Shown here piece by piece: positions 8,772-21,811 of a DNA stretch of 64,000 nucleotides; within the stretch, counting starts at the first letter, position 1, and each line of letters begins with the position of its first letter. This stretch comes from Trifolium pratense (Eukaryota > Streptophyta > Magnoliopsida > Fabales > Fabaceae): NCBI RefSeq assembly GCF_020283565.1, contig NC_060061.1, forward strand, positions 44,181,362-44,245,361, read 5' to 3'. The notes beneath the pieces were generated by a model. It saw only the letters and a list, made by a program, of their open reading frames with translations. It ran no database searches and was not told where the DNA came from. The position numbers and the translations under genes are program-made.

Positions 8772-11700
8772 TTAAGATTTTGGTTGTGGTTTTGATCTAT
8801 CTCCATTACTATTACGATTAACTCCTAAAAACTTATTTCTGTCCTTAATCATCACTATTACTATATTGTAAAACTCATGTAAGTTTAGCTTCCCATCACT
8901 ATCACTATCATAAGCACCAACGGCATCATTCGCTGTTTGGACATTCATCTCATGCTTGTCGAGCTTTGTAGCGAAATGACGAAACTCGTCTACAGATATG
9001 ACATCATTATGATCCTCATCAAACTTAATGAACATTTTTGTGATCCAGTTCAATATTTCTACAACGTAACTGGTACCAACGTCGACCTCATTTTTAATGA
9101 CCTGCAACTCAGCATTAGTTGGGATATGACCGATCGACCGCATTACATTTCCAAATTCTTTGATAGCAATACAACCAACTTTTCCGTTGTTGAAAAGGAT
9201 GAAGGTCTTCTTAAATTCTAAGATCCGTTCATCGGTGGATTTAACAACCATTCGAGAAAGATTTGATTCTGCAAAAATAGAATAGAAGAGTAAATTGATT
9301 TGTATGTGATGTGGAACAATATATGAGTAACTTTTCGTTCTTTTTTTTTTACAATGAGCTTAGGATCGAACCCAGGACCTATAACGTACTACCCAAACCC
9401 CTCACCACTAGACCAAACCTAGTGGCTTAACTTTTCGTTCTTTTATAAAACTATGCATTGCCTTAGATAAAAGGTTTTTTCTAATCCACCCTTTCATAAT
9501 TTGAAACTATGTATGACCCTCTCTATTCAAAACATTTAACTCTTTTTTATACACCGCGCCACCGCGCTAAATTATATTTTTAAATATATTTTTCAATCTG
9601 TGAATATATACAAAAATATACACATGCTTTCAAACAAATTTTATAATATACATACTTGTAGAGATAAATTAAAAATTGATAATAATAAGTCAAAAAAAAT
9701 TTGATAATAAAGTAAAGGGTTAAATATAATTTTCATCCCTATAAAATTAGTAAAATTTGGTTTTCCTCCCTATAAAATAAAATCACATGTTTTTATCCCC
9801 TAAAAATTTTATGTTTTATTTTTAGTCCGTAATCACCAATTTATGTTCATTTTAATATCAATATTAAGTTAAAAAAAAAAATGTCAAAATTTTGTCCATT
9901 ATGGACTAAAACCAAAACAGCAGTTTTTTTAAGATGAAAACATGCAATTTTTTTTATGGGGACAAAATTAAAATTCACTAATTTTATTGAGACGAAAAAC
10001 ACTTTTAACCCTAGAGTAAAATAATAGTGAGATGTGATTGAATGCAGGTAAAAAAAAAATTACCATTACGATGCATATATCAATAAAATTATATGCATTT
10101 GACTTGTAAAAATAATGTTTACCTCAGTAATGTTAGTAAATTTCAATTTATCCCATGTAATATTATTTTTTCGGATTCCAACCCTATAATGTGAAGATTC
10201 TTGACTTCTAATTAGTCATTGATTGAACATGTTGTCTTTAATTTGACTATTTAGTATTTTGCCCCTATAATATTAGCAAAATTCGATTTACCCATCACTA
10301 ATTATGTCATGTCATCAGTTATGTTCAGTCATAAGCCAACATGTTCAATAAATGTAACATCCCAACTTTAATTAATAGAAAAATATTAATTATAGTTGAT
10401 TATTGGAGACTAATTGAAAATAAGTGAACAAATATAAGAGATAATTAAAGAACACCAAGAATAAGTTAACTATCAGCATTTGAGAGAAAGAGAACCCTTT
10501 ACTCATTTGTGAAGAATCAGAACAACAACTTGTCTCATTTCTTTCTCTCCCATAACCCGTGTTCTTCAACCTCACGCCCCTCCTCCATAACCCATGTTTC
10601 ATTCTTCTACCCAAAAGGTTGCATGTACTCTTTTCTAGTTAACTCTTAGTCATTGACCTGTAACAAACCATTCATTCTTTCTCTATTACGGGAAATTAAA
10701 TTGAAGAAAATCATAGGTGTTTATGGTGTTGATTGCATGTGCAAATTCTGGAACAAATTCTCAATCAGCAGCATGATAAAGGAAGGGTAAGTTATAGAGT
10801 TAAGAAATTCTCAAAGATTAAGGAAGCTGAAAACTTGCAGAAGTTGGAAAGGACTTGGGATTTAAGAAATTATTATGGAAAAGTGATTTAGCAACCTTAA
10901 TGAACTGTTGTTGTTGCTGTACAGTGGTCTGATGTTGTTGTTAAAACTGATTGATATGATTAGAATGGTTATGGCTGAATTCTATGGAATTTTAGTGAAA
11001 AATTCGTATGACAGTACAGGTACTAATCGAGTCATAGTTGTTGCTGTGTAGCCCAGACATGTGTAATTGTTGGATTTTCGGATTCTACACTTAATTCCCT
11101 TCAGTTTGGATGTAAGTTTGATATGTTTTGGATTAGAAATGGATTCGGAAAACGAGTTTGAAGTTTGGATATTGATGCTGGAAACTGCATACGGGTTTTG
11201 GCATGGATTTTGCGGAATAAGCTAAAATGTGAGTTTAAGTTGGGTGAATGATTCCAGAACTGAATATGTATGCTTAATTGGCTGAGTAAGAGTCTGTTTG
11301 GTAACACAAATAAGCTAGCTTATAGCTTATTATATGAGTTTATAAGCTTGTTTAAAAAAATTAGAGGTGTTTGGTAACAAGTTTTTTTTACTAGCTTATA
11401 GTTTTTTTTCAGATGCTATTTCAAGTAGCGTTTGAGCTTATAGCTTATAACTTTTTACACTTTATTCCATTTTTACCCTTTCATTTAATAACTACTCACT
11501 CTAAAATAGAAATTACCCACTATCAATTATGTCATTTTATATTTATTAACCACTTTAAAAGCTAATTTTACCAAACACTTTAATTTCAATCAGCCAGCTT
11601 TTCAGCTATCAGCTATAAGCTAGCTTTTCAGCTATCAGCTAGCTTATAGCTTATTTTTACCAAACAGACTCTAAGAGTTTGATTTGAAGTTGAAATGCAA

Positions 11701-13200
11701 AAATTAGAGGTCGGAAGTCAGTAGCAGTTTTATGCAAAAATATGTCGCGAGTTTGTATATGCGAGTGGCACCATCGGATGGCTCTAAGCGGGCGATATGG
11801 CTCGGTACTGCTAGCAATTTCAGGTGGGTTCCCTTAGAGCCTTAAACTCTAGTTAGTTTAGCTCCATTAGTTTCCCCAAATAAAATATGCATGATAACAT
11901 TAGCTAGAATAAGATGATAGTTTCCCCGAATTATTAATGCATGACCACTTTAAGGAAATTAGGATATTATTGTGTGATAAGGTTTAAATCCCAAAATCAT
12001 CTTCATTCTATTCATTTAATATTTTTATGTTGCTTATAACTAGAGAAGAATGGGATTGTAGGTGGAATTATGATATATTCTTTGAAAATGCAAAGGAGGG
12101 AACTGTACTGGTTTTCTCGCTTAGTGAGTATGAAGATTCGCCAAGCGAGCGTGGCAGAACAGAACTCTGGAAAAACAATGTTTTAAATAATAATCCATTC
12201 ATTTTATATCCCTGACTATTCTGAAGTATTTTTGTAAGCAGTATGATAATATTATGTGAATAGATTGTTAATCACTTCAGGAAATTAAGTATCAGAAACC
12301 AGGACAGTTTAAAAATACCCTGGAAGGGAATTCATGGGCAGGATAACAATCACGATAATTAAGTTAAGTTAAGAAAGTCAGTCAATCATGGTGGTTACTT
12401 ATGTACCACGTTATGGGATTCGAGTAATCTAATCATGTTACGATTGTGAGCTTCATGCCGTGTTGATGCGTATAATCATCAACGACGGATATGTCAAGCC
12501 TCTGAGATCGGCTCACCTCAGAGTGTCTTAGTTATGTTAAACTGAACAAGATAATTAATTTGTGTTACACCTTTATATTATTATGTTTATGAAATCATGT
12601 TATGAAATTATGTTAGGGACTGACAATCAGGATCAAGGAACTTTTAGTTCATTAGTTGCCCCCGGTGTAAACACCAATAGTAACTGTGTAGTAGGAATCC
12701 ACTGAGACGAAGTGACTGTTCTCATCCCCCAGTTATTTGATTTTAGATAAACAGGTTGATCGAGATATCATGGTCTACAAGCATGGAGTTCAGATACTTG
12801 GATTATGCTAGTTGAGCTGACGTCATGTTATCTTATATTTTGTATAAGATTTAGTTTCTTTATGTTTTCGGTTGTTAGCTCAATTTAGTATTAATCTCTT
12901 GAATTTTGTAATCCTATTTATGTATTCGGACGATATGTAATGAAAATTTAATGTTTCCCGATTCAGTTATGTACACTCTTGTTGATATTCTAGATAAATT
13001 GATATGGGGTGTTATAATAAGCGACTAAATAGACGGAATTTTCACGTAGAATCGTAAAAAAAAATACAGAAATAAATTATAGGCTGTGACTCACCAGTAA
13101 TAGGAGACTCATCATGCACTTGAATTGCCGTTAAAACTTGAGAATAGAGAATAACAAAAAGAACAAGAGCAAAAATCATATATGACTTCAAGCAATCCAT
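8772..13200 (-). CDS. CaML: Secreted calmodulin-like nodulin (CaML type), second copy with 3.8-kb intron
   Basis: Exon 1 is 13095-13200 (donor GTGAGT) and exon 2 is 8772-9268 (acceptor TTTTGCAG). The split codon G|AA gives Glu36 exactly as in the first copy, for a 200-residue protein. A signal peptide spans residues 1-25. EF-hand 1 is degenerate (NNGKVGCIAIKE) and EF-hand 2 is lost. EF-hand 3 (119-130, DEDHNDVISVDE) keeps most ligands and EF-hand 4 (156-167, DSDSDGKLNLHE) is canonical. The C-terminus is extended by about 20 polar residues compared with the first copy. The intron is 3826 bp against 95 bp in the paralogue, because of a solo LTR, a SINE and a MITE. If splicing fails across it, the signal peptide is lost and the protein would not be secreted. 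Confidence 0.8.
9345..9427 (-). mobile_element. Short tRNA-like SINE with 17-bp target duplication
   Basis: The minus strand reads GCCACTAGGTTTGGTCTAG (A-box-like), then GGGTTCGATCC (B box), then an A-run. TAACTTTTCGTTCTTTT flanks it perfectly at 9328-9344 and 9428-9444. Only about 83 bp long. A sister copy lies at 58884-58974. Confidence 0.85.
9716..10012. mobile_element. MITE with AGGGTTAAATATAATTTT ends
   Basis: The left end AGGGTTAAATATAATTTTCA mirrors the right end, which finishes ACACTTTTAACCCT. Inside are the inverted phrases 'cctataaaat' and 'attttattgag'. No coding sequence. It lies in the long intron of the second CaML-type gene. Confidence 0.65.
10353..13016 (+). mobile_element. 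Solo LTR, probably Ty3/gypsy (Tekay/Del-like)
   Basis: It starts TGTAACATCCC and ends GGGGTGTTATA, the inverted TGTAACAYCCC...GGGGTGTTACA ends common in long chromovirus LTRs, with the final CA mutated to TA. Flanks ATAAA and ATAAG match at four of five positions. A TATA-like tatattttgtataag lies near 12833. There is no gag/pol, so it is read as a recombination-derived solo LTR of 2.66 kb. A Tourist MITE is nested inside. Confidence 0.65.
11290..11671. mobile_element. Tourist-type (PIF/Harbinger) MITE nested in the solo LTR
   Basis: Ends GAGTCTGTTTGGTAA and TTACCAAACAGACTC are perfect inverted repeats flanked by TAA on both sides. The interior repeats 'agcttatagctta' words in both orientations. 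Related ends occur at 23950, 56740 and 57829. Confidence 0.85.
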
Positions 13201-13258
13201 GTTATTACTTCTTGGCGAATTACAATGCAATGGTTTGATAAATAGTAATGCAATAATC

Positions 13259-13266
13259 TCTATATA
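13259..13266 (-). promoter_or_regulatory. TATA box of the second CaML-type gene
   Basis: TCTATATA/TATATAGA lies about 60 bp upstream of the ATG at 13200, within a block shared with the first copy. Confidence 0.6.
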
Positions 13267-13379
13267 GAGCAAGAATATGTCCTTTTTATGGGGCCAAGAG
13301 TCAAGTTTGAAAATAAATTATGCCAAAACTTGCTGCCAAAGCAACTTCAAAAAGGATATACAGTATAAATACATCTTGG

Positions 13380-13914
13380 AGGGGCTATACTAAGAAATAA
13401 CATGAGTTTACGGCAATTATTCGTTACGAACAAGTGGGATAAAATTATGAAGAAAAAAGGAAACAATGAAAACTCAAAGAATAACCCAACAATAATGAAG
13501 GATATGAGAAATAATAAAAGATAAATATTTAAACGATGGAGCCAACGATTTCTCAATTGCCAAAAAAACAATATGAAAAGACTTAATATCTAAAACAAAC
13601 CTATCAAGAGTCACTTTCCAATTAAAGTTCTACTAACCTATAGAATAAGAAATTTTAATGGAAGTAGTAACACCAATAAACTCGTCATGAAATGCAAAAT
13701 AATAAACAATAGGGGGAGAAAAACAATCTAAGGTTGCACCACTCGAGTCTCTAAAAATGCCACTACAAGTGATTCTGTTGAAGCACAATCTCTAATAATA
13801 TGTTAAAGATAACAAACTTCAATGATTAAAGATATATAGTTTTTTTTTATCCATTTTGTTATTGATAGCATAGATAAACAATAATGAAGATGGCAAAAAA
13901 GTGTATAAGGTATG
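13380..13914. other. Intergenic DNA, no gene seen
   Basis: AT-rich. Promoter-proximal similarity to the first CaML-type gene fades at about 13370. No intact reading frame of interest. Confidence 0.6.
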
Positions 13915-14300
13915 CTTGAAGGTCAAGGAGGCAGATTGATTGGTTATTGTGACTCAGATTGGTGAGGGTATCAAGTAGAAAGGAGAAGCACTATGGGATA
14001 TATATGTTCAAGATCTTCAACTCTCCAATTTCATGGAGTTCAAAGAAGAAAATTTTGATGGCACTCTCAGCATGTGAAGATGAGTATATCTCAACTTGCA
14101 TTGTAGCATGCCAACGTGTGTGGTTACAATCATTGCTATAAAAAATTATGGTTGACCAAATCAGCAATATGTCTTGCAAGGAATCTCATTGCTCATGGGA
14201 AGAGCAAGCACATAAAAACTAAGTTTCATTTTCTTAGATACCAAGTAAACCAAGGAAAGCTAATCCTTACCTATAGATCAAACTTGTGGACATCCATATG
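13915..14300 (+). pseudogene. Ty1/copia RNase H relic
   Basis: Conceptual translation with frame changes gives the copia RNase H series: LIGYCDSDW, RRSTMGYMF, ISWSSKKKILMALSACEDEY, VWLQSLL, SAICLARN, and HGKSKHIKTKFHFLR. Stops and shifts show it is dead. The LTR-like sequence downstream (to about 14590) is shared with 8130-8290. Confidence 0.8.
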
Positions 14301-14599
14301 TCAAATGTTAAATGTATAGTTAGGCTAGAGAATACGTAATTAGAAATGTTAATCATGATCCATATGTCAAGTTAGTTGAAGTTCGTAACAGTTACAAGTT
14401 ACATGTTACATGTTACAAGTTACTTTGGAAGTTTGTTATCACTTAATTTGTATAATTATAAATAAACACATTGTACATAAGTGAAGCATCATAATCAATT
14501 TCACAATTCCACTACTCCAAAAAAAAAATCACAATTCCATTAACATCATGTGGACAATTTTATTTTCTATTATTAGATAAATAAGTCTCATCGTTCTAC

Positions 14600-15852
14600 C
14601 TTTAATACGAGTGCATAAAAATAAAATGTGGAGTATACTACTTTTTAGAATATTAGAACAAGTGTTTTCGGGACACTTTTTAAAGATCTTAAATAATAAA
14701 ATTTTATAAATATATATAAAATCAATACATTGAAAATTGAGAATATAGAATAAGCACCGCTAGTAATAGTTTTAAACTGACATCCAATAAACATCTTGTA
14801 TTCCACCAAATTGTTATTTTGAAATTAATTGCATAACATAGCAAATTGCAAAATGCAGAGAGATAGGTTATAACATCGTTGTTCCTTTTCTTTAAATAAA
14901 TCTATTGATTTTGGGTAAACAGCCCATATTCTCTTCCTTTCTTCCTTTCGATTAATAACGAATCAACAATGGACTTCAAAAGGGCAAAAGAGGGAAAATT
15001 GACAAATTAAATGTGATGTAATATATGCTGTGGAGACACGATTTCCAGAAGCTAGTGCGACCAGTTTCACTCGAAATCAATTTTGGAGACAAAATGTGCA
15101 ATGTGCAGTGGCAGCAGAGATAGTCAAAGAAGCCAAACATGTCTAAAGCACGGTGGCGGAGCATATACGTGCTTTTGGGTTATCTCACCGGGTAACCAAA
15201 ACATGCACTAAAAGAGTTGGGTTGCTCAGCTGCTTTGATTTAAGTGTTAGAGAAATCAAAAAGTTAAAAGAATCAGAGTTCAATTCCTTCAACAAGTTTT
15301 TCATCACCATAAAATAATGGAGATATTGGTTTATCTTCTCTCTTTTTTCTTCAATAAAATAATTAAACTAATATAACTAGGGACAGTCGCACAGTCACAC
15401 GCACGCTTGCAAGAACACCTCTGTAAATTGATGAACAGTAAAATGTTCTCAATAACATGATGTCTAAAATATTTATGTTCAAAAACAACAAATTAGGGTT
15501 CTACAAATAAGATGATTGGAGCATAGAGAATAGAGATATCAATTATCATCAAAAGACATTTATAGTATTTTATCAAAGTTCTTATTTTATGACTAATGTG
15601 TAATTTCTTATTTTTCACTAATGTTTCGAAATTGAACTGACTGTCTGAAATGAATGAGGATTGAATACAACAACTGTAACACAGCAACATCAGGCAACAA
15701 CGGAAATGACAGTATCAAACAAAAAAATACGTACATATCCACCCTTAGCAAATAATCAACAACTCACAAGAGCTGATATCAAATTCTCTCCAGCAACCAA
15801 TCTGTTATCCATATTCTCTAACATACAAGAAGCTACATCTGTTCACACAAAC
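14600..15852. other. Intergenic DNA, no gene seen
   Basis: AT-rich sequence downstream of the V-ATPase e gene. Part of 15500-15852 is probably the 3' UTR of that gene. No repeat ends were recognised. Confidence 0.6.
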
Positions 15853-18225
15853 TTATTCGCCACTTAGTATAGGTACTATGAGCGGTTTCATTTGTGCCAA
15901 ATATACAATCGCCCACCTGATACAACAAAGGAAAGACGAGGTGAGCACGACCACAAGCAAGACATTATATGGTTAATTACAAGTTTATAAATATGCAGAC
16001 GGAAAATTTTGGAATGAACAATCATGTCTAAGAATGATCATTCCATCTAAAGGTCAGTTCAACTCAACCTGTAAACAACCTCTGTACAGACTGTCAAACA
16101 TCATATTTTATTTTTACCTATAAAATGACGCACACATACTAGATGAATTGTGCATAATGAACAGACTCTAAGTACACAATATCAATTTATAATTTTCTTT
16201 AGTAAAACAACACATTTAAGATTTAGAATGTAAATATAACATTAAAATGACAATGGGTAGTTTAATCCGAGAAAAGCATAATCTTCAAACTAACTAGTAA
16301 ATTATAAGCTATTTGCAACTGGACATGTTATGATATACAAACATTAAAATAATGATGGCCCACTTAATTTTCAATAAAAGACAATATCAAATAATAGCAA
16401 CGCTCAAGGATGATTAAACTAAACTACATCAGTTTTATAGGGTTCGTCTATCAGGCTTCTATTACTATTGTTTTGATGAGGGCTGCTATACAGTATGTTT
16501 CATATGACTAAAACCACACAACATCTTGTCGCACTTTGAAGAATAGCTATGGAAAAAGAAGAAAAAAATAGCTTCAACAACATTAACTACTTGGAGTACT
16601 GAGTACATGTCCGCCTGTGAGTGTGAAATTAATTCATGGGCACGAATAGCATGCCATTAATTATTTTTCTTCTAATCAATAAGTTCCTTATCCAGGTACA
16701 ATAAACTTAGGTGCACAATTTCTATTTGCAATAATTCCTTGATTGACTTGATACAAACTAAAAAGAAGAATGACTATTAAACGGTACTTACATCATCCAG
16801 CAGCATATTGTTGCAGTAATAACCAGAGTTAGGTGAAATCTGCAATAAAATAAGAGATTAGAAACATGTCAAAGAAAATGATACATGTATTGTACAGATA
16901 TCAATAATCAAGAAAATATACAAAATGAATGTTCAAGAGATTTGTGGATATATGTCCTTGTGTGTACAAATTCTTTAGAACCTGTTGGCATCACTAAATG
17001 AGTCGAATACTTAGGTCTGTTTACTTTCTAAAGTATTTTCAGTTTTCATTTTCTAAAGTTTGTGTTCATCTTAAAGATAGAGTGAAGTTGGAAAAAAAAA
17101 AGGAAGAATGCATTTTAAAAAACAATAAAAACAGTGTTTTGGCATCTTCACGATTTCTAAAAATGCTAGATCAATTTTCGAAAATTGTAAGAGAAAATAT
17201 TATATACACATTCTCTTATGTTTATTAGTTGAAGTGAAAATGAAAACAAGAAACATGAGAAGTAAATGAGCCCTTAGCTTTACAAAACACAATAAAAAGT
17301 TGGCATGAAGCCATGAATAATCGATGACACCATATCAACTATTAATGAGAAGTTAATAACGATTAACAGTAGTAACTAACAATAAAGAAAAAGAAGCAGA
17401 CCTTCCTAAAGAAGGCAACCATAGATGCCTGCTGTATTGAATCCTACACAATAATGCTAGACAGTTTTTGAATTAACCAATAATACTGGTCATTCTTCTA
17501 AGTGCATCTCAGTTATGTCTAATGTCTAATTTAAATTTATACAAGCTCTGAAGCACCGATAAGGACACCGAACACAACACTAATATGTAGACACCTATAT
17601 AAAATTTAGAAAATAAAAAGGATTGTAAGTAAACACAAGTGTCATTGTCATGTCGGTAGTTTCTATACACGAGCAAACCTTCAATCTAATAAAGTGTCAA
17701 CGCTAAGTAGTATACAAGACACACTTAGCCTAATTTGATCACAAAAAACCTTTAAAATTTTAACTAGAGTAACTGTAAGCACTAGAAAACAAGAAAAATA
17801 CAGTGCCTATATAATCCTCGAGTTTCTCTTATCAAAATGTTGAGCATTATTAGTCAGATTTTTATATATTTAAAAGTAAAATCTCGCACAAAAATCACAT
17901 CAACTAACACAATTCAACATTTTCATACTTCTTAAGCTCAAATCAAAACAATTCATAAATATCTTACTATACACCAAATTGAGTACATAGTACACTAATT
18001 CATCAAATGCAGAAACTCCCAAATTTTGAATCAGCATCATAAATCGATAAAATTGCGAACAAATAGCAAAAAATCAAATTGATAGAGAAGCTAAAAGATG
18101 AAAACGAAGATCAGAAAAAAATATTACAGATTTGCAGAAGGTCCTCTATTGCAGCAAATTCTGGTGCAGAGACACGCGATGATTCCAATCACCGCGAAGA
18201 TTGCTGTTGTTATCAAGAAACCCAT
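15853..18225 (-). CDS. VHA-e: V-type proton ATPase subunit e
   Basis: Three short coding exons, 18128-18225, 16792-16839 and 15853-15916, join in frame to a 69-residue protein. All introns are GT-AG. The N-terminus [17 protein letters not shown] is a membrane helix, followed by [15 protein letters not shown]. The second helix spans [20 protein letters not shown], and the end is [13 protein letters not shown]. This is the two-helix Vo subunit e that helps assemble the proton channel in endomembranes. Length and sequence match plant VHA-e (about 70 residues). The exons are too small to stand out as long reading frames; the plus-strand frame over 18079-18300 is the complement of exon 1. A 5' UTR intron (18269-18419) is also likely. 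Confidence 0.93.
17014..17273. mobile_element. Tourist-like MITE in VHA-e intron 1
   Basis: Ends GGTCTGTTTACTTTCT and AGAAGTAAATGAGCCC are imperfect inverted repeats flanked by TTA on both sides (17011-17013, 17274-17276). A relative with GGCTCTGTTTACTTTGTG ends lies at 44142-44421. Confidence 0.7.
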
Positions 18226-18268
18226 TCCGATTCGTTGATTTCAGATTCCGATCAGAGAAAATTAATTC

Positions 18269-18419
18269 CTAAAACGAAGAAGAAATCAAAACAACGATGA
18301 TGTAATTTGAATAGATTTGAAGCGAGAATTTGTGATCGAGAAAGAAAAAACGAAAAAGTGGATCAGAAAATAATATTAATAATTACAAAAATGAAAATGA
18401 GAATTGAGAATTTTGTTAC
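18269..18419 (-). other. 5' UTR intron of VHA-e
   Basis: On the minus strand, CAGAG|GTAACA and TTTTAG|GAATTA bracket 151 bp of T-rich sequence just upstream of the ATG. Inferred from splice signals only. Confidence 0.5.
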
Positions 18420-18429
18420 CTCTGAACTC

Positions 18430-20666
<2,237 letters not shown>

Positions 20667-21239
20667 TGCTTGCTAGCTTTATTATGCATGTAAGCATGGG
20701 TTCTGATTTAACTCAACGTCACAGTTCTTCTTGACATTTCATTTTCATAGTAGGTGTGGAATCTCTTTTTTCAACAAAAATAAGTTTGGGATTTGAATTT
20801 CAGTTTTATTTATTTAATTTTACAGAGACACGCATACAAGGCCATGGCCTATTGCTCCTTGGACATTGATATTGGAAATCTAGAATAAGTAAAACTCATT
20901 TGATTAATCAGAAATTGAGTCTGGTTGAACCATAACGATATGTGTTTGATTGAATGTGAAAAACTGTTAAAAGTCTACATTGTTGTGATTGAAAGACTAC
21001 TAAAGGGGTGAGCAATTGTTTTAATGGCTGTGGAGAAAAAGAGGGAATGGTGAAAGGGTGGTTGAGATGTGCACGGTTGATACTGAGTACATCTCATTGG
21101 AGGAGAGGGAGACGGGAAGAGGACTAGGGTAGGGGAATTGAACAAGACTAGCGAACAAATATTGTTGTCGTGTATAATAATGATGGTTGAAGGGGGTTTG
21201 GTTTATAAGGAGAAAGGGTGTGTTGTGTAAGATTTTAAA
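20667..21239. other. Intergenic DNA
   Basis: Includes the 3' UTR of the STEEP1-like gene up to roughly 20900, then G-rich sequence at 21000-21200 with no recognised gene. Confidence 0.5.
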
Positions 21240-21560
21240 AGTGTATTGTGTGATGCAGTTTTTTCTACTGGTTTAGGAACGACGTGTTGTCTTGACTCAA
21301 ATGGGGCTTTTATTGGTGCAAATATTGAGAGTTTCTTTTTGTCATGTTACAGCAGAAAAGGAAGCAGCCTATGGTCTTCTGAAAGTTCTCCAATGGGTTT
21401 GTGAATTGGATTTCTATAATGTTCTTATGGAGTGTATTGATCTTATTTCCTATTTTCCAAACTTTAAAGTAAGTTTGATCCGAAGACAAGCTAATAATGT
21501 TGTCCACAAACTTGCTAGAGAAGCTCTATTAATAGCTAGTCACCAATCTTTCTAATAGTC
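21240..21560 (+). pseudogene. LINE-type RNase H fragment
   Basis: The frame at 21292-21555 gives the C-terminal part of a plant LINE RNase H domain: KEAAYGLLKVLQWVCEL, then FKVSLIRRQANNVVHKLARE. The N-terminal active-site Asp is missing, and the residue expected in VLMECI is not Asp, so it is dead. Compare the better-preserved copy at 26292-26867. Confidence 0.7.
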
Positions 21561-21811
21561 CTTTTGTATTGTTGATGAATTGATGAGTAAAATACCTTGA
21601 ATGTCTATTTTTATTTTAAATATTCTGTCACACCCTAATGTATTTAAACTATTCTGTCTATTTTTATTTCATGAGGGGTTTTAAACTAAATTACTAAAAC
21701 TATTCACTTCGCAATTAAATGTGAAAGCTCAATAAAGTCAAACATGTAAACAATTATCCTCATAATCTGCTTTTTTATCCTTACATACACATTGCACCTA
21801 ATATTGTGGAT

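Noticed and set aside
8937..9221. Plus-strand frame of 94 codons
   Set aside because: It is the mirror of exon 2 of the second CaML-type gene, which has EF-hands on the minus strand.
18079..18300. Plus-strand reading frame of 73 codons
   Set aside because: It is the complement of VHA-e exon 1 and its leader; the minus strand gives a known protein.
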